The position numbers were made by a program, and so were the translations under genes. From Owenia fusiformis (taxonomy: Eukaryota; Annelida; Polychaeta; Sabellida; Oweniidae), in NCBI GenBank assembly GCA_903813345.2, contig CAIIXF020000009.1, forward strand, positions 2,294,001-2,358,000: a stretch of DNA of 64,000 nt. Direction: 5' to 3'. The notes below the pieces were generated by a model. That model saw only the letters and a program-made list of their open reading frames with translations, had not been told where the DNA came from and ran no database searches. Positions 35,701 through 47,700 of the stretch are shown piece after piece; position 1 is the stretch's first letter, and each line of letters begins with the position of its first letter.

Positions 35701-38700
35701 TGCACAGGCAATGTTGTCGACGCAATCTAAATCAGACAAAGCACACTTTATTTATCTTACGCACTCATATATCTCACTATAAACGAGTAAAAAAAACGAA
35801 TTAGGATTGACTTCAGAAAAGCGTTCGATTATGTTAATATATATGTTTAATGTGTAAACCATGCAAACTGGATATACGACCTAATTCAACTAGTTTCATA
35901 TGGATATAAAATAGAAAACTTGTCTGAAACGCAAAGATTGTATCGCCCCTACTTTCGAGACATATGCCGACATAATGCAGGGCTAAGTAATTACTTATTC
36001 AACCACTTCCTTGACGATTTGTCACACTATTTAGCAAAAGAGTGTAAAATTTAAATTGATGGTCATAAGATAAATCTTTTACTTTGGACTGATGGTTTAA
36101 TTTTATATTCAAATATTGAAGATTGAGCTGAAAGAATGTTAAATTGTCTATTTAAATTCTGTAAGAGGTATCACCTTATCGTTAACACTTTCAAGATAAC
36201 AATTGTTTTTTCTCAAAATCCAATATGCGATTCACTTTTAATGACAACTTTCCTTGAAAGCGTTAAGCACTCTACATATTTGGGCCGAATATTTAACAAT
36301 AGCATTAATTTCGATGTACACGTACAGTATGTTATCTACAAGAACAGGCGAGGAATGTCCAACGTCTATTTTATAGATTCATACCGCCACATACCGTCTT
36401 ATAACAACTCTGATTTCGAAACATTTACGAAGAGATTACAAAGAAACGTTGTCTCAACTTCAGTATGCCTTGTCTTCAGTATGTGGACAATACTGATATA
36501 TTTTCGGTACAATGGTGAAAGGGCAGGTCTGTACAAGATATATAATCAGACTTCAGTACAAATACCCAAGTGAACGATGGCTTGGTTAAACTTTCTGTTC
36601 AAATATGCAGATAAAAAGGCAAAGAAGAGAATGTGCGGATTAAATTTGTTATTAATAGTTAAATTAGTGAAGATTATTGTAAACATGAAAAAGTCGATAA
36701 AAATACAAAACACAATTAGAATATGGTTTTTTGCGTTTTGAGAAAATGGGTTTATTATAATGGTCATTATGGACGGGAAACTACATTTAATCAACGCAGT
36801 ATTGGTATAAGTTGACTGCTTGAACTTTGTAAGTCTTAACCATGTAAACTCAATATCGAAGATAACATTAATTCAGTTCGTGTCTTCCCCACAGTCTTCG
36901 AAATAGACAAGTCCAGAAAGGTTATATTCAACTGATTTAACGACGAAATGAACACGGAGGAGATTAATTGTATTTTGAAAAGCAATAACTTAATCAAAAA
37001 TAAACATTGCGGAGTGTTTGGTAGCGATGAGTTACGTAGCTTAGTCCTACACAATGCTCCAAAGTGCGAAATATTAGTTAGTAATACAGACAAAACAGCT
37101 CAAGAGGGTCAACATTGGTGATTGGTGCCTCTTTATAGTACCCAGAGATAGCGAGATAGCAGAAGAAACGTGTATTTTGTAGATTCCTACGGCCACACAC
37201 CGTCTTATTACCGTTACAACTCAGATTTCGAAACATTTGCAAAGAGCTAAAAAGGAAAATTATCTCGACTTCAGTTAGACTTCAAAGCTTGGATTCATCA
37301 GTGTGTGGACAGTACACCATATACTTTTCTGTACAATGGTGCAAGGGCAGAAGTGTAGAAGATATATTACCAGACTTCTGTTCAAATACGCAATTGAACG
37401 ATGGTTTGATCAAGCGTTATGTTTCGGATATGCAGATCAGAATCCAAAGATCACATTCTGATCGATACTTTTCAAAGTTGCACCTTTCAAAGAGACTATG
37501 TAGTCTAAAATATTTGTTTATAGTTATGCTAGATAAGATAGTTAACTTAATCATCAAGAATATTGAAAACAAAAACAAAATATATCAAAATATAGTTGTT
37601 TATGTATTAAAAACATATTATTGTTATGTCATTATTGAATGAAAATGTTAGTAGACTACTATGCTATTATGATTACAAGTTTTGATTTAATGTACATGTC
37701 GAATGTACAGTTCGTAAAATTCAGCCACTATTTTGAGCTAAGAATACATGCAGGCACAGACAATATGATTTAAAACGTAAAACTTCACAGAACTTAGAAT
37801 GTGGGGATGTGGCTACATTTCGACAAATGAAAGACATCATTTATTAGGGAGTTTTATTTTACAATTATTGTGTGGTATCAAGAGAATTTTGACGTGAAAT
37901 AAGTCTACTAGTTTTTATTATAATGTTAGGTTCGGTAAAAACCAATTTTATCCGTTATAGCGATTAGGGTTAAGACTGGAGGAATATAGTAAGGGTATAA
38001 CTGAAATTGCCTGAATATGCGAGGGAGGGGGTGTCGGCGAGATCAAAGAAAGCGGCTCCGACAGCCCGATTTCTATCTCCCGAACGGGAAGAGCTAGAGA
38101 GACGGGACCCGCGCCAAAGTGTTTAGGGGGGTTAGGTTAGGCCTAGAAGACTTCACCCCTAACTATACCCTGGGTAGGGGCGTGGTGGGGGAGGGAAATA
38201 GGGTCGATTTTCGGGGGCTAGGAAGCCTCTTATCGGGCCTTAGGGTTAGCGAAGGGTCGGTTTGTTGACTTAAAGGCTTAACTCAAGTGGATTAGTAGAG
38301 ATAAGCCGAAAAGTCAATAACACTCGAGATATCTATACGGGTACCTATGTAGTAATGTCACCACCTGCCTGTTAACACCAACTGTTACAAACGCTGACCG
38401 CCAAAGTTCAACCGCCGAACACCGTCCACAAAAAGGTTGGAGACTATAACAATATGTCACCCTTGCTGGTGGTGACATAATAAAAATTGAAATGAATTAT
38501 CAAAAGTTTCAGAAACTAAGTACTGGTATTATGCAATTATAAGATGAATACCCCCTTGTAAGGCTAAAAATTAAATTAAAGTTTTAGACCACTTATTAAG
38601 GTCCAATTTATGATTATCTATTTTGTTATATCTGGTATAACCTAATCGAGGAAAACAATCCGAGCACGACTTTATCGGGCTAAAATATGAACGTAAGGCT

Positions 38701-41700
38701 TACTAAACTTAGGGGAGAGGAGTTGATATCTAGGCCTCGAATTTTTACTCCGATGAGATTGATTTTGAGGGGATTATGAAATTAAGTTTATGATTCGACC
38801 CTGCGTAAATAGCCTGCATTTTGGTGATTACTATATTATGGATACTTGATATTTTAGCTGTACCTTGTAGACGTCTGTCTACCATCTCAGCCGGTCGAAC
38901 AGTTTGCACGAATGGCGCTGTATACAATTCAGCGTGCACTACAACGTGTAATTCCGGATATAGGATAGTTGGAAGCAGTACAATACGATGCCAGTCTAAT
39001 GGACAATGGACGTCAACAGAACCACTGTGCGAACGTATGAATATTGACATTCTTCATATAGAACATACACTCATATTCAATATTGTAATGTCACGTTCAA
39101 ATATGACCATGCTACTTGTTTATTAGAATCTCTCATCTAATCAGAACTCAGCTTAGGCTCGATAGATGAACGACTGTTCATTATACCATCTGCATCCGGG
39201 AATGTTGTATTGTAAGGTCACATCTGGGAATCATTGTGCGAACGTATGACTTACATTCTCCGTACTAAAGTGCTAAAAACAGGATCTTAAGAGGTTCTGG
39301 ACAAATCATTTGATTCTGGACTTGTCATATTTTTTTTTCAACGAAATCACATCCAAGGGTTGAATTTTTATTAGCTATTTAGAGAGTGAGTTCTGCCTAG
39401 TATTAATTTCAATAAAAAAGTTAAAATAGAACCCTATTTGAGAGTCAATCTAATACTTACATTACATTGATAAATTAAGGCAAATCCTGAAATATTTTAA
39501 AAGTGCATTTTTTTTTTATGAAATATTATCCAGCAAGTATTTAAATGAAACGGTCTTATTTAAATACAAATCATAACATGATGATATTTTTCATGAAACA
39601 TTTTTCAATGAAATTCAATTGAAGGGTCAAGATAAAACGAGCTAATTTAGGTGAAAACCCTTACATGATGATGTGTTTTCATAACTTCTTTCATAAAATT
39701 CCATCAAGGGGTGAAGATAAAATGATCGAATTTAAGTGATTTAAGGATCACGAGAATATGTTTTCTTTGATATTTTCTATGAAATCCCATCCAATGGTCA
39801 AGGTAAAATTTTGATTTTGATTTTGATTTGGTCACGTGTTCGAAAGATCCATATAAGGCCCATAGAACCATATAGGAACGTCATTTTGAATGTCATGTGA
39901 TAGATCCATATAAGGCTTTTAGAACCATTTATGGAAAGATGAGGGGAAGCCCCTGACACATGTTTCACGATTTTTATGCACTTCATTATTGTACCGAAGT
40001 TTGCCGATTCGATTCGTCGTATTTCGGAATCCTGGTGACAATTTTATACTCCATTGGAGTATTTTTGACCTACTTCTTATGACGGAAATTCCCGAACCTT
40101 GTTCGGATTAATCCGGATTTTCTGACCTACTTTATCTACCGAGATTTCACGAGTTAACATTCGTCTCATTCCGGAATCCTGGTGACAATTTTATACTCCA
40201 TTGGAGTATTTTTGATCTACTTTTTCTGGATTTTGCCCTACTTATTATATCTTGACAACAAGCAAATCAAAAAGTTCGACATGAACGGGTCTCGATCAAC
40301 TAACCTAGACAATGGAAGCCAGGCACGCTAACCATGAGGCCAACGAGCTATCGATATGAAAGAACAAAAGTATTAAGTATATATTTATACCGAGCGCCAA
40401 TTCAAAATGATCCTCACTTTTGTCTCCACTTAAATACGACTCGTCAGTTGTATCCAGAATAGTAGAACGCCTATGGCGCTAGTGAATAACCAAGTCCCAG
40501 GTGAGTGGTTCGTATCCCTCCGTGATATACTATTTTTGTTTTATTAAATACGACAGAAAGGAGCAAGGTGTAGGTTGAAAACAAGACGTTAGTTTGTTTC
40601 AAAACAGTTTGGAAACATTAATCTCTGGAACATTATTTTTTCAACACTGATACAAATTTCCCTGACATTTCCCTGACATGTCTACCGTTTCAAAATTCCC
40701 GGTCATCTTTGGCCCTTTTGACCTAATTTTAAAATTACCTGACATTTCCAGCACTTGGAAAATCAAGTCAATTTCCCTGACATTTCCAGGTGTGTACGAA
40801 CCCTGGAAATATGCCACTGGCTCGCACTATGAATCGCTAGCACAGATTGGATTGATTAGTGTTTCAAAATGGTGGACGAAGTGTTTGATTAGATAATTTA
40901 CATATTAAGCTTCTTAAAGGGGCAACAAGGCCTGTACATAGAAAATTTGAAATTTTTTACATTTTCTGAATTTTTAGGGCAACATTTGGCTTTAACATCT
41001 TTTTTATACCTTTTTTCTTAAAATGTATCCATGGATAAACAATAAAATTTCAGCATTAACCAGTGCAAATTCAGTTCAAAGCTTCTATAAAGGGAGTCCA
41101 ACTTATAGATTTTGAAAATCCGACTCGTTTAAAGAAGAATATCAGCAGCTTAAAGCACGCCTTGTGATCATACAAAATGGATGGAGGGGGGGGGGGGGGT
41201 AGGCGATTTCTGCAAGAAAATTCAACAAATTTGGAAGATTTATTTTTTTCAAGATAAAATTGACAACTGAATTGCCAAATGAATAGGCGCAGTGCATGGC
41301 AAAATATGTAAGGTCTTCTAGTATGTTTTGAACTGATACGCTTCTAAGATATGAGATCTATTATAAAAGGCGCATCATCATCATCAACGTGCAAAAGTCA
41401 ATGTTTTTGCTATAAATCAGGCAACAATGGTCTACACGACCTGTAATAAATAGGTATGAGGGGCGTTATTAGAGAATTTTCGTTATAAGTTTTTTACTTA
41501 TACGTATACTTATACTTATAAACCCAATAAACAAGGTGTTTCATAATTTCCTAATTCGTCGGGAAATATCTCCTAGGACGGTAATAAAAAGGGCCAATGG
41601 CATACCATCCGTACCCCCTTGATGTAAAGCATGTTTAGTTGTGTCATATGTGTTTTCTAGAATCAAATAGGCTGATATAGCACACGGGTTTTACAGATTT

Positions 41701-44700
41701 ATCTACTCTCAAATATATTTTTTGTAGATGATCGTTTTGAATCACCTTGTAGAAATAACGAAGGGAGAATTAGTTCAGCTAATGAATGAGTCGAGCTATT
41801 TGATTGGATACTATGCCTATTCAGCCGATTAATTTTAATAAGCCATTCTGGTCAGTAGGTCCACACATATACTATGCGGAGATCCAACTCTGTAAGTTTA
41901 TAATCTGCGTATAAAGGCCCTTTTATACGTAAAAACTTAAAAATTGACCTTATAATTTCATGAGAACTTTGAAATGATCGACTCGTTCGTGTAGTGATTC
42001 ACTTTAAAGGGTCTTGTTTATCGTACACTACAAGGACCCGTCAACTAGCATTTAGTTTATCGTGTTCATAATTGACACTAGCAAAGGACATTGTATTCAC
42101 AGTCCCTAGTTGATGATGGAGCTTGACTATATCGGGAATAGTTATGCCCCACTTGGTACAGATTATGAAAATCAATTTGAATTGATTTTAGTTCGACAAG
42201 ACCCTTTAAACTATAAGTATACGTATAAGTTTTTGAAACAACTTATAACGAAAATTCTCTATTATCACAACACTGACATTGCTCACTTTTTAAAGTTGTT
42301 TCAAAGCGTTATATGTAAATGGGCGTGTGGAAGGCCCGTGGGTGGCAATAAAAAAACTCGAACTTCAAATTAAAATATATATAAAATAGTATATTTCAAA
42401 CTTCAATGTTTAAAATACAATGCTCTGTAATGTACAACATGAACTCTTACAACAACTACTGACAAGCCAACACCCAATGCAAACTCAGCTACATGTGAGT
42501 GAGAAAGACCATATAGGGGAACAATAGATATATAAAACTGACACAGTTTGCATAGTTGAATAACTGGTTTCAATAAAAGGTGAAAAGTGAACATTGTATT
42601 AAAAGAGTAAAACTGCAAACAACCTACTCAGGGACCTGTTATATTGAGATGAATAGGGATTGATTAATATGAACAGTAATAATATAAAATGTGAAAATGA
42701 CCATGTTACATATACAAAAAATAACCCCATTGTTACAAAATCACAAAAAGTAAAATATCTATTCTTGTATTGCATTTTCGTTCACTGGACATATTTTAAT
42801 TTGCATTGCTATTAGATACATTTTAAGGGTGATATGAAAATTGAACCACGAAAACAGATGTACTTTAAGTTAAAGGGAACTTTCTACCATACCCGCCATG
42901 CTATCTGACCCGAACGAGCACCTTCTGGTGAGATTGGTAACTACCTGCTCGCATCTGCGTTATTACGCAGAGACATAAACGTATACACAAGGAAACGATA
43001 GGAGATAACCTATTTTATCTCTGTATACATTTTAACTTTAATACATCGTTGAATCGAATTTGTCCAAAGGTCTTGAAACGTAAAATACCTAAATATTTAT
43101 CTTTGACCTTGGGATGACCTTGTACAAGAAACATTAATGTTGACCTCGGTTCATCTAATCATAATTCGCCGAGGGCCATAGTATCTTCAAACGCCAAATA
43201 CCTAGACATTGATCGTTTACTTGGATTTAAATAAGGAGTATGCTTTTAAAATTGGCTAGGTCGTGGTTAAGCAACAATTGTAGAGAGGTTAAGCAAATAC
43301 GGTTTTTCAAAACGTATACGTAAACGCAAAGTACATTGAATCAACATAGGATTGTATCGCTTTAGTCTTTAGATACCCGTTCAACTTCAAAGTTGCGTGT
43401 TTAGAACGGGAGATTTACATATTTCACGTTGCTATCAACGGGAATCATTATACTCATGTCTGTTGAATACTATCCTTGCAATTTTGATTTCGATGCAGAG
43501 TATAATTCTTTCTGAAGAAGATGATGTATGTTACGCATGATTTAACTCCAATAATCTTACGAAACGAGCTCGTTTAAAATATGTATTAGAAAACCAGCTA
43601 TTGAACTTCATCAATGGCATACTATGTAATCATTACAAGCTATGGTGTAGTCTAAACAAACACTAGAGCTGAACGGCTATTTATGTGTGAACTCTACATG
43701 TATTTGTATAGGGGCCATTGATACGTTTAAGTTGCGTTTTGGATTTTATACGGTAGCTTAACCTCTCCAGTATGTTCGAAATACCGCTGCGTAATGCCTG
43801 GATCACATTTGCTGCGAGTATTTTGTTCAAAATTGAATACATTTCTGAACACAATACTCAATCGGCCGGGCGCCGTAGTGAAAATCGGAGCAAATGTGAC
43901 CAAGACATAAAACAATTGAATAATACTGTATCAGTTTCACATTTACAGCGGTCAAAAGCATTTACAAAAAAACGCCAGAGTTGGCAATCATATAAAATGA
44001 AACCAATCCCGCTGTGATTCATAGAAATAACTAATTTACTGCATTGAGTTCAATGTTATAACCATGTCGATTTACATGAGTGTCCGATTCATTGTACCAA
44101 ATTTAAACCTTGATTGTTCTCCAGAAAGCAATAAGCTGACATATATCATATTTTACATTTTAATACAACTGAAAAGATAATAAATGTTTTAATATAAAGT
44201 TGACGTAGTTATAAATGTTTTCAGCGTAAAATCAAAGCACAACCATATAATTAAAAACATTACGCTGGGATTCCAACTGGATACAACTGACGAGTTGTAT
44301 TTAGGTGGCCTAAAGTGCTGCTTATTTTTTCGCGAAGCCACTCAGTAAAATTACGATTTCTCTGCACCCTGATGTTCAATCAACATCATTCGAGTATCTA
44401 TATGTTCCTGACACGTTCGCGGGCATCCGGTTATGACAACGTCTACCCAATGTTTGCACGAGAAATTGACGTAATTCATGACTGAAATCGGGAAGACAAA
44501 AATATGTGATATTCTTTCAGAATTGTTTATAATAACTATTTACAAAAACGTTCCCGAGACACAATCCATTTAGGTAGGGTTTGTTTTTAAGTCGAAAAGC
44601 CCCAATAAGACAATACAAACCCAGATTAAGGTTCAACTGGAAAGTAACATTTTGGTAAAAAATTGCTATAGCTGCACATGTTATTTTCTGGTACAAAATT

Positions 44701-47700
44701 AAGTATGAAGGCATATGTGTATTTCCTTGCTTTTTTCAGGAAAGTATCATTACACTATCTTCTTTTAGAATATCTGGAAACAGGTCAATGGTAGCTCCTG
44801 TGTTGTCTGGAAACTTTGAAAGAAAATTTGGAAAAATAGAAAGTGTGAAATATCAGAATTTCCTGGAGTTCCCATTGAAAGCCTACCAGATATTTTAAAA
44901 GAAGACAATGTAATGATACTTTCCTGAAAAAAGCAAGGAAATTGACACATGACTTCATACTTTATTTTGTACCAGAAAATAACATGTGCAGGTATAGCAA
45001 TTTTTACCAAAATGTTACTTTCCAGCTGTACCTTAAACCCAGAAGAATGCAGATTTCATGTAATGATTTACGTTCATGTAAACAAGGAAAGTACATATAA
45101 TCCCCATATAAAACACTGGCCTACGTGACATGTAAACACAGGTTCAAATTGAAATATAGAAAATTTTCAACATAGCATTTACTTCTGTGTTCTGTATGCC
45201 CCTCTACCTGCTTAATAAGGCAATGTATCTTCAAATAAAACCTTAGCCAAGTAGATAAGGGTCTCTGGAACACTTTTGTAAATAATTTTCACAAGCAATT
45301 TTATTCCCGGACGCCCAAACGTGTCAGGAACACATATATATTTGAATGATCTTGATTGGACATCAGGTTGCAGAGAAATCGTATTTTTACTGAGTGGATT
45401 ATTGAATTTCATAGATCTAGAGGCCCTTCAGGAGTGGAAAACCTTAAATTATCAGAGATTAATGTTTCCAAACTGTTTTGAAACAAACTAACGTCTTGTT
45501 TTCAACCTACACCTTGCTCCTTTCTGTCGTATTTAATAAAACAAAAATAGTATATCACGGAGGGATACGAACCACTCACCTGGGACTTGGTTATTCACTA
45601 GCGCCATAGGCGTTCTACTATTCTGGATACAACTGACGAGTCGTATTTAAGTGGAGACAAAAGTGAGGATCATTTTGAATTGGCGCTCGGTATAAATATA
45701 TAATACTTTTGTTCTTTCATATCGATAGCTCGTTGGCCTCATGGTTAGCGTGCCTGGCTTCCATTGTCTAGGTTAGTTGATCGAGACCCGTTCATGTCGA
45801 ACTTTTTGATTTGCTTGTTGTCAAGATATAATAAGTAGGGCAAAATCCAGAAAAAGTAGATCAAAAATACTCCAATGGAGTATAAAATTGTCACCAGGAT
45901 TCCGGAATGAGACGAATGTTAACTCGTGAAATCTCGGTAGATAAAGTAGGTCAGAAAATCCGGATTAATCCGAACAAGGTTCGGGAATTTCCGTCATAAG
46001 AAGTAGGTCAAAAATATAAAATTGTCACCAGGATTCCGAAATACGACGAATCGAATCGGCAAACTTCGGTACAATAATGAAGTGCATAAAAATCGTGAAA
46101 CAGGTGTCAGGGGCTTCCCCCCATCTTTCCATAAATGGTTCTAAAAGCCTTATATGGATCTATCACATGACATTCAAAATGACGTTCCTATATGGTTCTA
46201 TGGGCCTTATATGGATCTTTCGAACACGTGACCAAATCAAAATCAAAATCAAAATTTTACCTTGACCATTGGATGGTATTTCATAGAAAATATCAAAGAA
46301 AACATATTCTCGTGATCCTTAAATCACTTAAATTCGATCATTTTATCTTCACCCCTTGATGGAATTTTATGAAAGAAGTTATGAAAACACATCATCATGT
46401 AAGGGTTTTCACCTAAATTAGCTCGTTTTATCTTGACCCTTCAATTGAATTTCATTGAAAAATGTTTCATGAAAAATATCATCATGTTATGATTTGTATT
46501 TAAATAAGACCGTTTCATTTAAATACTTGCTGGATAATATTTCATAAAAAAATGCACTTTAAAAATATTTCAGGATTTGCCTTAATTTATCAATGTAATG
46601 TAAGTATTAGATTGACTCTCAAATAGGGTTCTATTTTAACTTTTTTATTGAAATTAATACTAGGCAGGACTCACTCTCTAAATAGCTAATAAAAATTCAA
46701 CCCTTTGATGTGATTTCGTTGAAAAAAAAATATGACAAGTCCAGAATCAAATGATTTGTCCAGAACCTCTTAAGATCCTGTTTAAAATGCTATTTTTCTC
46801 ATCTCATCATTATGATCATGAATATTGAACACCATATGATCATGTAAGGCATATTTATTTCAGCTATACCATGCAGGCGTCTGTCTACGACCACGAACGG
46901 CCGTACTGTTTGCACAAATGGCATTGTGTACAATTCAGTTTGCACAACAAGTTGTAGTCCAGGATATAGAACAGAAGGAAACAATACAATACAGTGCCAG
47001 TCTAATGGGCAATGGACATCAACGGAGCCATTATGTGAACGTAAGTTTTACATTCTCTTTATGAGCTCTTGGATACGTACTACTACATTATGCCCAATCA
47101 ATTCAGTACATGCGCAGGTTTTAAGTGGACCATTTATACCTTTTAGCTGTATCATGTAGACGTCTTTCTACCACTCAAAACGGCCACACCATTTGCACAA
47201 ATGGTATTGTATACAATTCAGTTTGCACAACAAGTTGTAGTCCAGGTTATAGAACAGAAGGAAACAATACAATACAGTGCCAGTCTAATGGGCAATGGAC
47301 ATCAACGGAGCCATTATGTGAACGTAAGTTTTACATTCTTTTTATGAGCTCTTGTATACGTACTACTACATTATGCCCAATCAATTCAGTACATGCGCAG
47401 GTTTTAAGTGGACCATTTATACCTTTTAGCTGTACCATGTAGACGTCTTTCTACCACTCAAAACGGCCACACCATTTGCACAAATGGTATTGTATTCAAT
47501 TCAGTTTGCACAACAAGTTGTAGTCCAGGTTATAAAACAGAAGGAAACAATACAATACAGTGCCAGTCTAATGGGCAATGGACATCAACGGAGCCATTAT
47601 GTGAACGTAAGATTTTTGTAGATAACTTGTATACATGCACACTCTACTACATACTGCTAGTTCCATTGCTTCTGCCCCGTCAATACTGTATAGAGCATGG

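Larger units (their letters stand above)
21199..38353. mobile_element. 17.2-kb giant inverted-repeat element, Maverick/Polinton-derived
   Basis: The same 6-bp word AATGTC stands immediately outside both ends (21193-21198, 38354-38359), and the ends are inverse copies starting ACTACATAGGTACCCGTATA. The arms (21199-24753 and 34788-38353) are nearly identical over about 3.56 kb; the spacer is about 10 kb. A 6-bp target duplication is typical of Polintons, and the arms encode relics of an adenain-like protease, a Polinton hallmark. No DNA polymerase B, retroviral-type integrase, packaging ATPase or capsid gene is seen; the spacer holds a satellite, two LINEs and a mariner. Normal Polinton TIRs are some hundred bp, so the arms are greatly extended. 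It is certainly inactive. Confidence 0.75.
34788..38353 (-). repeat. Right arm of the giant inverted repeat
   Basis: Inverse copy of 21199-24753, with scattered point differences and small indels (for example the added bases near 37120 that break the protease frame differently). Confidence 0.85.
39278..46782. mobile_element. 7.5-kb foldback element with 1.35-kb arms
   Basis: Left arm 39278-40627 and right arm 45453-46782 are inverse copies, the outer ends reading AACAGGATCTTAAGAGGTTC, flanked by TAAA on both sides (39274-39277, 46783-46786). No transposase found. The right arm lacks about 20 bp present in the left. The open frames at 39798-39986 and 46077-46265 are the same 62 codons of arm sequence and are not a gene. 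Interior: a TA-flanked element and a second palindrome. Confidence 0.7.

Noticed and set aside
21199-38353. Simple inverted segmental duplication or assembly palindrome
   Set aside because: The perfect 6-bp duplication exactly at both ends and small differences between the arms favour transposition, though long reads would settle it.
42110-42373. 87-codon frame
   Set aside because: It runs across the right end of a TA-flanked MITE.
45725-45800. Functional tRNA gene
   Set aside because: Only box A/B-like words match; acceptor and anticodon stems do not pair convincingly, and it is duplicated in transposon arms.
39798-46265. Identical 62-codon frames at 39798-39986 (-) and 46077-46265 (+) taken as a conserved gene
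   Set aside because: They are the two copies of the foldback arm; identity comes from the inverted repeat and the sequence is low in complexity.
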